The notes beneath the pieces were generated by a model. That model was given only the letters and a program-made list of their open reading frames with translations, had not been told where the DNA came from and did not search any database. This document shows positions 1 through 8,225 of a DNA stretch of 64,000 nt, piece after piece; position 1 is the first letter of the stretch; each line of letters starts with the position of its first letter. The translations under genes and the position numbers were made by a program. Origin of the DNA: Pseudophaeobacter flagellatus (GTDB taxonomy: Bacteria > Pseudomonadota > Alphaproteobacteria > Rhodobacterales > Rhodobacteraceae); assembly GCF_021228235.1 (NCBI RefSeq), contig NZ_JAJQRG010000008.1, positions 142,353 to 206,352 of the forward strand. Reading direction: 5' to 3'.

Positions 1-410
1 GGGATTTTATCGTTGGCTTCCCGGAAGAGACCGAAGCGGATTTTCAGGCGACGCTGGATCTGGTTGAAGAGGTGAAATACGGCACCGCCTATTCTTTTAA
101 ATATTCCACTCGTCCCGGAACGCCCGCTGCCGAACGCCCCCAGGTGGACCCGACCGAGGCCGATGATCGGTTGCAGCGTCTGCAGGCGCTTTTGACCCGG
201 CAGCAGCGCGAGATCCAGGACAGTATGGTTGGTCGCGAGGTTGGAGTTCTGTTTGAAAAGCCCGGGCGCGAAGCCGGTCAGATGCTGGGGAAATCGGACT
301 ACCTGCATGCGGTTCACGTGGCTGATTGCGGCCGAAAAGCTGGCGATCTGGCACGGGTGCGCATCATTGAATCGCGGACCAATTCGCTTGCGGGTGAGTT
401 GATCGACTAG
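1..410 (+). CDS. miaB: tRNA-2-methylthio-N6-dimethylallyladenosine synthase MiaB (C-terminal part)
   Basis: The frame is open from base 3 and the start lies before the window; about 135 codons of the C-terminal end are present, ending in TAG at 408-410. MiaB is a radical-SAM enzyme that methylthiolates i6A37 of tRNAs. The visible part holds the end of the radical-SAM barrel (DFIVGFPEETEADF, then AYSFKYSTRPGTPAA, a MiaB hallmark) and a C-terminal TRAM RNA-binding domain (VGREVGVLFEKPGREAGQ). The position ahead of phoH-ybeY-corC-lnt is the usual alphaproteobacterial order, here with two envelope genes inserted. The N-terminal cluster-binding cysteines cannot be checked. Confidence 0.93.
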   Translation, partial: DFIVGFPEETEADFQATLDLVEEVKYGTAYSFKYSTRPGTPAAERPQVDPTEADDRLQRLQALLTRQQREIQDSMVGREVGVLFEKPGREAGQMLGKSDYLHAVHVADCGRKAGDLARVRIIESRTNSLAGELID

Positions 411-708
411 CGCGCAGCCCTGGGCCGTGGTGATTCTTATTGTCCTGGCTGAGGATTGATTTCACTGGAAAATCTGTTTGGCCCCTGCTGCCCCTTGCCG
501 CGGTGAGTCATTATTGCAGCGCCTTTGGCGACAATTGCAATAAAGCTGTACGAGTGTTGCTTGAAATCGCATAGTTGTGCCGAATGCCTTCCCGAGAGGG
601 GGCTGTTTTTAGATAAAAACTGTGTAGATTGTTGCTGATAACCTGAGTGTTAGGAATTTTAAGCGGCAAGCTCCCTGGGGGGACTTAGGTGAAGGAAATC
701 TGGTTGTG
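411..708. other. Intergenic region with a short palindrome
   Basis: About 300 bases without a convincing gene separate miaB from the OmpA-like gene. The main structure is an A/T-rich palindrome, GTTTTTA-GA-TAAAAAC, at 605-620, about 90 bases before the next start. It has no T-tract like a terminator, so it may be an operator or a leader hairpin. A promoter for the OmpA/lipoprotein pair should lie here, but I cannot place its boxes with confidence. Confidence 0.4.
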
Positions 709-1290
709 ATGATATTTAAGACAAAGAATATGCGCGTTGCGCTGGCCGCCGCTGTGGCTACGCTGGGCCTGACGACGGCGTCGGTTCAGGCGCAAAACGC
801 CACTACGGGGCAGCGCACCATTGTGGGGGAGCGCTATGTGCCCACCATCTGGGTTGATCCGGATGGCTGTGAACACTGGGTCATGGACGATGGCGCCGAG
901 GGCTATATGACGCCGCATGTGACGCCGGATGGCAAGCCCGTATGCCGCCGTGGCAATCTCTGCGGGGTGATGGAAACAGATCAGTTTTTCGCCACCGATA
1001 AATCCTATATCAGCGCCGCTGGTAAGACCCGCCTGCAAGAGTTCTTTAACTCCAACAAGGGGCAAGTGCGCTCCTTTGTGGTTGCAGGGCATACAGATAG
1101 CCGGGCCTCTGACGAATATAATATCGCCCTGTCGCAGCGACGCGCCAACGCGGTCGCGGGGGTCGCCAAGTCCGTCGGCGCGCGCATTGCAGATATTCGC
1201 GCTTATGGTGAGCGCGACCCACGGGTGCCAAATACCAGCGCTGCCAATATGGCGCAAAACCGCCGCGTCGAAATTTACTGCTTGCGCTAA
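709..1290 (+). CDS. OmpA-family peptidoglycan-associated outer membrane protein
   Basis: A 193-residue exported protein. Residues 1-28 form a signal peptide ending near SVQA. Residues ~44-80 hold a small Cys-containing motif (IWVDPDGCEHW ... TPDGKPVC), and the C-terminal ~105 residues are an OmpA-C domain with GHTDSRAS and NIALSQRRANAV, including the Asp and Arg expected to hold diaminopimelate of peptidoglycan. GTG at 706, ATG at 709 and ATG at 730 are all in frame; AAGGAA at 692-697 fits 706/709 best. The stop overlaps by one base the open frame of the lipoprotein gene that carries the same Cys motif, so the two are probably co-transcribed and may partner in the envelope. Confidence 0.85.
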   Translation: MIFKTKNMRVALAAAVATLGLTTASVQAQNATTGQRTIVGERYVPTIWVDPDGCEHWVMDDGAEGYMTPHVTPDGKPVCRRGNLCGVMETDQFFATDKSYISAAGKTRLQEFFNSNKGQVRSFVVAGHTDSRASDEYNIALSQRRANAVAGVAKSVGARIADIRAYGERDPRVPNTSAANMAQNRRVEIYCLR

Positions 1291-1304
1291 TGAAGGACAT
1301 CAAG

Positions 1305-1610
1305 ATGCATTTTTTCAAAGCAACCGCGCTGTCCCTTGCCTTGGCATCCGTGTCGGCCTGTGGCGTTACCTATGACAAGACCCGTGACCAGCACGCCGGG
1401 GATGGCTCCAACTCTCATCTGTCGAATATGACGGCAGGTATCTGGGTGGATCCGCAGGGCTGTGAACACTGGATCATTGATGATGGCCTCGAAGGCTATG
1501 CTGATCTGCGTCGCACCCCCGATGGCAAACCCGTTTGCAACAGCCCTCTGCCGCGCAATGTGGCGACTGGCCCTTTCAAAGACGGGTCGAGCCTGCCTGA
1601 CGTACTGTAG
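1305..1610 (+). CDS. Small lipoprotein sharing the WVDPxGCEHW motif
   Basis: A 101-residue predicted lipoprotein. The N-terminus is a lipoprotein signal with lipobox VSAC, the acylated Cys at residue 19. Residues ~45-80 repeat the motif of the upstream OmpA-like protein (GIWVDPQGCEHWIIDDG, then TPDGKPVC), but there is no OmpA-C domain. ATG 1305 is preferred over the in-frame ATG at 1290 because GAAGGA (1292-1297) lies seven bases before it and because it puts the lipobox at a normal distance. The function is unknown; the shared motif suggests a common ligand or an interaction with its neighbour. Confidence 0.75.
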   Translation: MHFFKATALSLALASVSACGVTYDKTRDQHAGDGSNSHLSNMTAGIWVDPQGCEHWIIDDGLEGYADLRRTPDGKPVCNSPLPRNVATGPFKDGSSLPDVL

Positions 1611-1645
1611 GGCGCAGATCGCAACGCTGCTTGCCTTTGATCATG

Positions 1646-1680
1646 AAATGGCCGCCTGTCTTGGGCGGCCATTTTGTATC
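1646..1680 (+). terminator. Rho-independent terminator of the OmpA/lipoprotein pair
   Basis: A perfect 11-bp stem (AAATGGCCGCC at 1646-1656 with GGCGGCCATTT at 1664-1674) around a 7-base loop, followed by a T-rich stretch, 35 bases after the lipoprotein stop and before phoH. Confidence 0.85.
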
Positions 1681-1768
1681 TTTTGTGTGAATTTGCACCG
1701 TGCCCGCTTGCGCCTGCGCATGGGCGGGGGCAGACTGGGGTCGTAAACATCAAATTCAGGAGCCCCCA

Positions 1769-2776
1769 TTGGCCACAAGCGCCCGGATCCAGCCGCTAAC
1801 CGCCCAGAGCGCGCAAGAAGCGCTGCTCGAGTTCCCTGATAACCGCCTGCTGATTGACCTGTGCGGTGAATATGATCGCAACCTCTCAGAGATCGAAAAA
1901 AACATCGGCGTGCAGATCGTGCGCCGGGGCAACCAGCTTCTGATCATGGGAGAGGACGCCGCGCGGGATCAAGCGGTGGAGGTGCTGATGGCGCTTTATG
2001 ATCGGCTGGAAACTGGCCGCAGCGTTGAGCACGGCGATGTCGACCGGGAATTGCGCATGGGCCATGGGCCGGAAGAAAGCCGGGATGACCAGCTTGAGAT
2101 GTTCATGGGCGGGCAGGTCGAGATCAAGACCCGCAAAAAACTGGTAGAGCCGCGCACCGATGCGCAAAAGGCCTATGTTCGGTCCCTCTTTGAACATGAG
2201 CTGGCCTTTGGCATTGGCCCTGCAGGTACTGGCAAAACCTATTTGGCGGTGGCTGTTGGGGTGAACCTTTTCATCACCGGCCAGGTCGACAAGATCATCC
2301 TGTCGCGCCCTGCGGTCGAGGCGGGCGAGAAGCTTGGCTATTTGCCCGGCGACATGAAGGATAAGGTCGATCCTTATATGCAGCCGCTTTATGATGCGCT
2401 GAATGATTTTCTGCCGGGCAAGCAGTTGGCCAAGCTGTTGGAGGAAAAGCAGATCGAAATCGCCCCGCTGGCCTTTATGCGGGGGCGGACGCTGTCAAAT
2501 GCCTTTGTGGTGCTGGATGAGGCGCAGAATGCCACTTCGATGCAGATGAAGATGTTCCTGACCCGCCTGGGCGAGGGGTCACGCATGGTGGTGACCGGGG
2601 ATCGCACCCAGGTTGACCTGCCACGCGGTGTCACCTCGGGCTTGGCAGATGCGGAACGGCTGCTCTCGCCGATCTCCAAAATCAGCTTCAACTACTTTAC
2701 CGCCCGCGATGTGGTGCGACATCCGCTTGTCGCCGCCATCATCGAAGCCTATGACGCAGAAACGCCCCCGGCCTGA
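1769..2776 (+). CDS. phoH: PhoH family ATPase (YbeZ)
   Basis: A 335-residue P-loop protein of the PhoH/YbeZ family, an ATPase with a KH-like N-terminal part that is linked to ribosome and RNA quality control together with YbeY. The Walker A motif GPAGTGKT is near residue 150 and Walker B VVLDEAQNA near residue 245. I chose TTG at 1769 (protein starts with ATSARIQP after fMet) because AGGAG at 1758-1762 lies six bases upstream; the frame also runs back to an ATG at 1700, but that gives an unlikely extension lacking a ribosome site. It heads phoH-ybeY-corC-lnt. Confidence 0.9.
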   Translation: MATSARIQPLTAQSAQEALLEFPDNRLLIDLCGEYDRNLSEIEKNIGVQIVRRGNQLLIMGEDAARDQAVEVLMALYDRLETGRSVEHGDVDRELRMGHGPEESRDDQLEMFMGGQVEIKTRKKLVEPRTDAQKAYVRSLFEHELAFGIGPAGTGKTYLAVAVGVNLFITGQVDKIILSRPAVEAGEKLGYLPGDMKDKVDPYMQPLYDALNDFLPGKQLAKLLEEKQIEIAPLAFMRGRTLSNAFVVLDEAQNATSMQMKMFLTRLGEGSRMVVTGDRTQVDLPRGVTSGLADAERLLSPISKISFNYFTARDVVRHPLVAAIIEAYDAETPPA

Positions 2777-2843
2777 GTTTTGCTGCGCAAGCAGCCGTGC
2801 TGGGCTTTGTGGGGGGCTGACATGAGCAGAGAGGCCGCAGGCA

Positions 2844-3356
2844 ATGGCGCTGGAGATCACAATTGAAGACAGTCGCTGGCAAGAGGCTGGGCTGGACAGC
2901 CTGGCCAGCCAGGCGGTCTTGGCGGTGCTGGCGCATCTTGAACTGGATCCAGAGACCTGCGAAATTGCTCTGCTGGCCTGTGATGATGCCCAGATCTGTG
3001 CTTTGAACGATGAGTTCCGCGACAAGCCCACCGCAACCAATGTGCTGAGCTGGCCCGCCGAAGATCTGGCGGCTGCAGAACCTGGCGGGCAACCGCAACT
3101 ACCCGAGGCAGATTTCACTGGGGAAATCCCGCTGGGCGATATCGCCATCGCCTATGAGACCTGCCAGCGCGAGGCGGATGCCGCAAACAAGCCGCTTGCT
3201 GATCATTTGCGGCATTTGGTCGTTCATGGAATGTTGCATCTTCTCGGCTATGATCACATTAGCGACCTTGATGCCACAGTAATGGAAGGCTTGGAGGTCA
3301 AGATACTTGGCAATTTGGGTCTGGATGACCCATATACTGTTGATGACCGCCTCTAA
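2844..3356 (+). CDS. ybeY: Endoribonuclease YbeY (rRNA maturation)
   Basis: A 170-residue protein of the UPF0054/YbeY family, a zinc-dependent RNase for 16S rRNA 3'-end processing and 70S quality control. The metal-binding signature H-x3-H-x5-H is present as HGMLHLLGYDH near residue 130, and ATNVLSWP is the usual N-terminal family motif. There is a 67-base gap after phoH. A length of about 150-170 residues is normal for the family. Confidence 0.93.
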   Translation: MALEITIEDSRWQEAGLDSLASQAVLAVLAHLELDPETCEIALLACDDAQICALNDEFRDKPTATNVLSWPAEDLAAAEPGGQPQLPEADFTGEIPLGDIAIAYETCQREADAANKPLADHLRHLVVHGMLHLLGYDHISDLDATVMEGLEVKILGNLGLDDPYTVDDRL

Positions 3357-3378
3357 TGGGGCATTTTGGATAGGACAG

Positions 3379-4281
3379 ATGGGCGAAATAGAAGGCAGTT
3401 CTAACGCGGCGCATGGCGCGCTCCAGAACATTGGCAAGACCACGGCAGAAGCCGGTATTGTACAACAACCAAGCTTGTGGGAGCGTATTTTTGGCTCTTT
3501 CGCGCCGGATTCCCCCCCCAAGCAAGAGCCGCCAGTGGCGCAGGGGCCAAGCCCCGAGTTCCAATCTCGTGGCATGATGAACCTGCGTCGGATGCGGGTT
3601 GAAGACGTGGCCATTCCCGCTGCAGAAATTCTTTCGGTGCCGGTTTCGATTGATCGCGATGATCTGGTGCAGGTGTTCCGCGACAGCGGCTATACCCGCA
3701 TCCCGGTCTATGAGGGAACGCTGGACACGCCGCTTGGCTTTGCCCACCTCAAGGATTTTGCCCTGACCCATGGGTTCAACGGTGGCAGTAAACCGTTTGA
3801 ACTGTCTGAGATGCTGCGGCCTCTGCTGTTTGTGCCACCCTCGATGCCCATCGGTGTTTTGCTGGCCAAAATGCAGGCAGAGCGCCGCCACATGGCGCTG
3901 GTGATTGACGAATATGGCGGCGTTGACGGGCTGGTCACTATCGAAGATCTGATCGAACAGGTGATCGGGGAAATTGAGGATGAACACGATCCCGGCGAAG
4001 ACCAGACCTGGTATCAAGAAAAAGCTGGCTGCTATATCGCTCTGGCCCGCACCCCCCTGGCAGAGTTTGAGGCCGAGATTGGCTGCTCGCTTACTGGCCA
4101 CGAAGACGTGGATGCCGAAGAAATCGATAGTCTTGGTGGTTTGGTCTTTATGCTCTGCGGTCGAGTTCCGGCGCGCGGAGAGGTCATCGTGCACCCTGAC
4201 GGGCCTGAATTTGAGGTCATGGATGCCGATCCCCGCCGCATCAAGCGGCTGCGGGTGATGATGCCGGACCCCGCCGCGTGA
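3379..4281 (+). CDS. corC: CorC/HlyC-type CBS-domain protein
   Basis: A 300-residue cytosolic protein with two CBS domains (residues ~60-190; RIPVYEGTLDTPLGFAHLKD and ALVIDEYGGVDGLVTIEDL) and a C-terminal CorC_HlyC transporter-associated domain. In other bacteria it assists magnesium/cobalt efflux; the order phoH-ybeY-corC-lnt is the classical one. ATG 3379 (MGEIEGSS) was chosen because homologues start similarly; ATG 3343 or 3307 would overlap ybeY. It ends in a 4-base overlap (GTGA) with lnt, suggesting translational coupling. Confidence 0.88.
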   Translation: MGEIEGSSNAAHGALQNIGKTTAEAGIVQQPSLWERIFGSFAPDSPPKQEPPVAQGPSPEFQSRGMMNLRRMRVEDVAIPAAEILSVPVSIDRDDLVQVFRDSGYTRIPVYEGTLDTPLGFAHLKDFALTHGFNGGSKPFELSEMLRPLLFVPPSMPIGVLLAKMQAERRHMALVIDEYGGVDGLVTIEDLIEQVIGEIEDEHDPGEDQTWYQEKAGCYIALARTPLAEFEAEIGCSLTGHEDVDAEEIDSLGGLVFMLCGRVPARGEVIVHPDGPEFEVMDADPRRIKRLRVMMPDPAA

Positions 4282-5807
4282 GCACCGGTTTCTGGGCGCG
4301 ATCCTTGCGTGCTGCCGCGCACTGCCCGGTCTGGCTGGCGGGTTTTTCTGCCTTTGGGCTGGGGGCCTTTCTGTCGCTGTCGCTGGCCCCTTTGCATATT
4401 TTATGGAGTCTGCCGCTGGCCTTTGGCGGTATCGGGGTGCTGGCGCTTTGGGCGCGCTCTGCGGTGCAAGGGGCTGCTATCGGATTTCTTGCGGGGCTGG
4501 GCTATTTCAGCTTTGGCCTGTCCTGGATTGTTGAGCCCTTTCAGATTGATGCTGCGCGCTATGCCTGGATGGCGCCCTTCGCGCTGGTCTTTCTGGCGGC
4601 AGGGCTGGCACTGTTCTGGGCGCTGGCCTTTGGCCTGGCGGTACGCTGGGCGCAGGGCGGGCGTCGGCTGGTTTTGCTGATTGCGCTTTGGGCGCTGGTG
4701 GAATTTGGCCGCGCCTATCTGTTCACCGGATTTCCCTGGGCGGGATTTGCCCAGTTCTGGATCGACACTCCGGCAGCGCGGCTGCTGCCCTTTGTGGGGG
4801 GACAGGGGGTGGCGCTGCTGACCCTGGCGGTGACACTGCCGCTGGCGCTATTGCGGCACCGGCCCTTGCTGGCGGTAGCGCCGCTGCTGCTGGTGGCGCT
4901 GGCTGGCTATGCCCTGCTCTGCCGCCCCTCGGAACCAGAGATGAGCCCATATCTGCTGCGGCTGGTGCAGCCCAATGCGCCCCAGGCAGAAAAATGGCTG
5001 CCCGAGCGGCGCTGGGATTTTGTCCGTCGCGCGATAGAGCTGAGCGCGGTTGACGGGGCATCGGGCCGGGCACAGCCGGATTTGATCCTCTGGCCGGAAA
5101 CCTCGGTGCCGCAGCTGCTCAACGACGCCGAAGACACCCTCTCTACCATCTCGGCACGGGTCGGCGGGCTGCCTGTGTTGCTGGGTATTCAGCGACGCAA
5201 TCAGGGGCGCTATTTCAATTCGGCGGTTTTGTTGACTGGGCAGGGGCGGGTCGATCAGATCTACGATAAGGCGCATCTGGTGCCTTTTGGTGAATACGTC
5301 CCCTTTGGGAATTTCATGGCCCGCTTTGGCATCCACGGTTTTGCCGCCCAGGCGGGGGCTGGCTATACGGCGGGACCTGGGGCGGTGCTGATGGATCTTG
5401 GCATCGGCCAGGCGCTGCCGCTGATCTGTTATGAGGCGGTTTTTGCCCGCGATGTGAATGCCGCCCCAGCGCGCCCGGATATGCTGATCCAGATCACCAA
5501 CGATGCCTGGTTTGGCACCCGCTCTGGCCCTTATCAGCATTTGGTGCAGGCGCGAATGCGCGCGGCTGAACAAGGACTGCCGATGGTGCGCGTTGCCAAT
5601 ACCGGGATCAGCGCGATGATTGATCCCTATGGTCGGATCCGCGAAAATCTGCCGCTGGGCGCGGCCGGGGCCATTGATGCCTATCTGCCTAAACCGCTGG
5701 CTGCAACGCTATACAGTCGCACGGGCGATGCGCCGGTATTCTTCTTGTGCATCCTGCTGGCACTGGCGGCGGCCAAGAGGCGACGCGGCCTTGTGCCGCG
5801 CTCATAG
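4278..5807 (+). CDS. lnt: Apolipoprotein N-acyltransferase
   Basis: A 509-residue inner-membrane enzyme that adds the third acyl chain to the N-terminal Cys of lipoproteins. The N-terminal ~215 residues are a run of membrane segments; the C-terminal half is a nitrilase-fold domain with the catalytic Glu (LILWPETSVP), Lys (YDKAHLVPFGEY) and Cys (LICYEAVF). A last membrane helix precedes a basic tail. It starts with GTG overlapping corC. The length is normal. The stop at 5805-5807 lies directly before an inverted repeat and the metK leader. Confidence 0.94.
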   Translation: MSTGFWARSLRAAAHCPVWLAGFSAFGLGAFLSLSLAPLHILWSLPLAFGGIGVLALWARSAVQGAAIGFLAGLGYFSFGLSWIVEPFQIDAARYAWMAPFALVFLAAGLALFWALAFGLAVRWAQGGRRLVLLIALWALVEFGRAYLFTGFPWAGFAQFWIDTPAARLLPFVGGQGVALLTLAVTLPLALLRHRPLLAVAPLLLVALAGYALLCRPSEPEMSPYLLRLVQPNAPQAEKWLPERRWDFVRRAIELSAVDGASGRAQPDLILWPETSVPQLLNDAEDTLSTISARVGGLPVLLGIQRRNQGRYFNSAVLLTGQGRVDQIYDKAHLVPFGEYVPFGNFMARFGIHGFAAQAGAGYTAGPGAVLMDLGIGQALPLICYEAVFARDVNAAPARPDMLIQITNDAWFGTRSGPYQHLVQARMRAAEQGLPMVRVANTGISAMIDPYGRIRENLPLGAAGAIDAYLPKPLAATLYSRTGDAPVFFLCILLALAAAKRRRGLVPRS

Positions 5808-5808
5808 G

Positions 5809-5909
5809 GGGTTAACCTCCTTGGAATAGTGTTTGACCTCTGGTGCGGCCCAGCGTACCTCAGAAGGAATTCCTCTCACAACGGCTTCCTGGCGTGATGA
5901 GGTTAACCC
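5809..5909. repeat. Perfect 11-nt inverted repeat flanking the metK leader
   Basis: GGGTTAACCTC at 5809-5819 is the exact reverse complement of GAGGTTAACCC at 5899-5909. The left copy starts one base after the lnt stop codon; the right copy lies inside the riboswitch, between its first stem and the purine-rich 3' strand. Each copy also contains the self-palindrome GGTTAACC. If both are in one RNA they could close a long stem around the riboswitch. Confidence 0.8.
5833..5861 (+). promoter_or_regulatory. Possible metK promoter
   Basis: TTGACC at 5833-5838 is a good -35 box; 17 bases later TACCTC (5856-5861) is only a poor -10 box. If used, transcription would begin near 5868, just before the riboswitch, and would leave the left copy of the inverted repeat out of the RNA. 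Confidence 0.35.
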
Positions 5910-5919
5910 AATGGAGCAT
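5872..5919 (+). promoter_or_regulatory. SAM/SAH riboswitch upstream of metK
   Basis: The core TCACAACGGCTTCCTGGCGT followed by GA (5876-5897) and, after a spacer, AATGGAGCA (5910-5918) agree closely with the SAM/SAH riboswitch class described upstream of metK in Rhodobacterales. The stem pairs TCAC (5876-5879) with GTGA (5894-5897). GGAG in the 3' strand (5913-5916) is the Shine-Dalgarno sequence, eight bases before the metK ATG; in the known structure this strand forms a pseudoknot when ligand binds, blocking translation. The expected effect is therefore that SAM (or SAH) represses its own synthetase. Confidence 0.9.
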
Positions 5920-5923
5920 TTTC

Positions 5924-7105
5924 ATGTCTCGTAAGAACTATATTTTTACTTCGGAATCGGTTTCTGAAGGTCATCCTGACAAGGTCTGCGATCAGATTTC
6001 GGATGCGGTGCTTGATGCCTTCTTGGCTGAAGAACCCGAAGCGCGGGTTGCGGCAGAAACCTTTGCCACCACCAACCGCGTTGTGATTGGCGGTGAGGTG
6101 GGCCTGTCGGATCAGGATAAGCTGCACGATTATATGGGCCGCATTGATGGCATCATCCGGGCCTGCATCAAAGATATTGGCTATGAGCAGGATAAGTTCC
6201 ACCATGAAACGGTGGAAGTGACCAACCTGTTGCACGAACAGTCAGCGCATATTGCCCAGGGCGTGAATGCCTCGGCGGACAAAGACGAAGGTGCCGGCGA
6301 TCAGGGCATCATGTTTGGCCATGCCTCTACCGAGACGCCGCAGCTGATGCCGGCGCCGATCCACTATAGCCACGCGGTGCTGCGCCGCCTTGCAGAGGTG
6401 CGCAAAAATGGCACCGAGCCAGCGCTTGGCCCGGATGCCAAGTCGCAGCTCTCGGTGGTCTATGAAAATGGCAAGCCGGTGCGCGTCGGCTCGCTTGTGC
6501 TGTCGACCCAGCATCTGGATGAGAGCCTGACGTCGCAAGACATCCGTGCCATCGTTGCCCCCTATTTCCACGAAGTCCTGCCCGAGGGCTGGCTGACGGA
6601 AGAGACCATCTGGCACGTCAATCCAACGGGAAAGTTTGTCATTGGTGGCCCCGATGGCGATGCGGGTCTTACCGGGCGCAAGATCATCGTTGATACCTAC
6701 GGCGGTGCGGCCCCACATGGCGGCGGTGCATTTTCGGGCAAAGATCCGACCAAGGTTGACCGCTCTGCGGCCTATGCGGCGCGCTATCTGGCCAAGAATG
6801 TGGTTGCTGCCGGCATGGCCGAGCGCTGCACCATTCAGCTGTCTTATGCGATCGGCGTTTCAAAACCGCTGTCGATCTATGCGGATACCCACGGCACCGG
6901 CGAGGTCGACCCGGCGGCGATTGAACGCTCCATTGCCCAGGCGATGGATCTGACCCCGCGCGGCATTCGCCAGCACCTGGGCCTGAACAAGCCTATCTAT
7001 CAGCGCACTGCCGCCTATGGTCACTTTGGCCGAGAGCCCGACGCTGATGGTGGCTTCAGCTGGGAGCGCACAGATCTGGCCGAGGCGCTTGCCCGCGGCG
7101 TCTAA
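5924..7105 (+). CDS. metK: S-adenosylmethionine synthetase
   Basis: A 393-residue enzyme making SAM from methionine and ATP. It carries the family signatures GHPDK near the N-terminus, [10 protein letters not shown], and [22 protein letters not shown] 5924 ([20 protein letters not shown]) is fixed by homology and by the riboswitch GGAG eight bases upstream; the open frame extends back to 5843 but would read through the riboswitch. A strong terminator follows, so metK is probably transcribed alone or at the end of the lnt transcript. Confidence 0.97.
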   Translation: MSRKNYIFTSESVSEGHPDKVCDQISDAVLDAFLAEEPEARVAAETFATTNRVVIGGEVGLSDQDKLHDYMGRIDGIIRACIKDIGYEQDKFHHETVEVTNLLHEQSAHIAQGVNASADKDEGAGDQGIMFGHASTETPQLMPAPIHYSHAVLRRLAEVRKNGTEPALGPDAKSQLSVVYENGKPVRVGSLVLSTQHLDESLTSQDIRAIVAPYFHEVLPEGWLTEETIWHVNPTGKFVIGGPDGDAGLTGRKIIVDTYGGAAPHGGGAFSGKDPTKVDRSAAYAARYLAKNVVAAGMAERCTIQLSYAIGVSKPLSIYADTHGTGEVDPAAIERSIAQAMDLTPRGIRQHLGLNKPIYQRTAAYGHFGREPDADGGFSWERTDLAEALARGV

Positions 7106-7128
7106 GTCACGCCTTGGCGCTGGAACAT

Positions 7129-7170
7129 GGGGCAAAGCGGTCTGTCATTGGCCCGCTTTGCCCCTTTTTG
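7129..7170 (+). terminator. Rho-independent terminator of metK
   Basis: A perfect 12-bp stem, GGGGCAAAGCGG (7129-7140) with CCGCTTTGCCCC (7153-7164), a 12-base loop and five Ts. Confidence 0.92.
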
Positions 7171-7334
7171 CATCTGTTCGGGGCAAAAGCACGGAGTGGC
7201 GGGGGCGGGGCTCTCTTGACCTGTGCCTGCGGTTGCGGCAGATGAGCGGCCAATTGCGTGGTTCGGGCCAGTGCTGGCCTTGGTGTGCCGGACATCTGGT
7301 GCCACCGCGCCCCGCAGAAAGGATAACCCTGCCC

Positions 7335-8099
7335 ATGGTTGACAAGAAAACACCCCGTGAAACTGGCTCTGCTGTGGAAGCCTCGGATAACGGTGCCCAT
7401 GTCAGCGGCGCGCCCTGGCGCAACTTTTATGGCCGTTTTAGTGGCAAGACCCTGAAAGAGAGCCAGCGCCGTTATCTTGCCGAAGACCTGTCTGCGCTTA
7501 GCCCCGGTGCGGTTGGTTGGGACGAAAACCCGGATCGTGTGCCCCTGGACTTGCAGGCCCTGTTTGGCGGCCGCGACACCTGGCTGGAGGTTGGCTTTGG
7601 CGGCGGAGAGCATCTGGTGCATCAGGCCAGCAGCAACCCGGATGTGGGCATTATTGGCGCCGAGCCCTTTATCAACGGGGTTGCCATGCTCTTGGGGAAA
7701 ATCCGCAAGGCAGGCTGTGACAATATTGCAGTACACCCGGGCGATGCGCGGGACCTGATGGATGTGATCCCGCCGCAGTCGATTGCCAAGGCCTTTCTGC
7801 TCTACCCAGATCCCTGGCCCAAGACCCGCCATCACCGCCGCCGCTTTGTCACCCAGGAACACCTGGAGCCGTTGGCACGCTGCCTGAAGCCGGGGGGCAT
7901 TTTCCGTGTCGCCACTGATATTCCTGACTATGTGCGCCAGACCCTGGAAGAGGTCCCAAAGGCGGGCTTTGAGTGGCTGGCCAGCGAGGCGGCTGATTGG
8001 CGAGAGCCCTGGGGCGACTGGATTTCGACCCGCTATGAACAAAAGGCGCTGCGCGAGGGGCGAACGCCGACCTATCTGACCTTTCGTCGGCTTGGCTAG
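7335..8099 (+). CDS. trmB: tRNA (guanine-46-N7)-methyltransferase
   Basis: A 254-residue SAM-dependent methyltransferase that makes m7G46 in tRNA. It contains the SAM-binding strand LEVGFGGGEHL, GAEPFINGVA, and the TrmB signature YPDPWPKTRHHRRRFV. ATG 7335 (MVDKKTPRET) gives a ~30-residue variable N-terminus before WRNFYGRF; earlier in-frame starts would run into the metK terminator. Lying just after the SAM synthetase gene is common in this group, but the terminator between them argues for separate transcription. Confidence 0.93.
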   Translation: MVDKKTPRETGSAVEASDNGAHVSGAPWRNFYGRFSGKTLKESQRRYLAEDLSALSPGAVGWDENPDRVPLDLQALFGGRDTWLEVGFGGGEHLVHQASSNPDVGIIGAEPFINGVAMLLGKIRKAGCDNIAVHPGDARDLMDVIPPQSIAKAFLLYPDPWPKTRHHRRRFVTQEHLEPLARCLKPGGIFRVATDIPDYVRQTLEEVPKAGFEWLASEAADWREPWGDWISTRYEQKALREGRTPTYLTFRRLG

Positions 8100-8225
8100 C
8101 CGCCTGGCCCCGTGCCTGGCCTGTTGCCTGGCAGGTCGCTTGTGATCCGCGCTGGACCCGCTGGCCGCAATTCGTTACCGATAGCGGCAACAGAACAGAC
8201 CGAACGATGATACAAAGGAAGCGCC

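Noticed and set aside
7017..7334. Extension of TrmB upstream to 7017
   Set aside because: It overlaps metK and reads through a strong terminator; ATG 7335 gives a normal-length protein.
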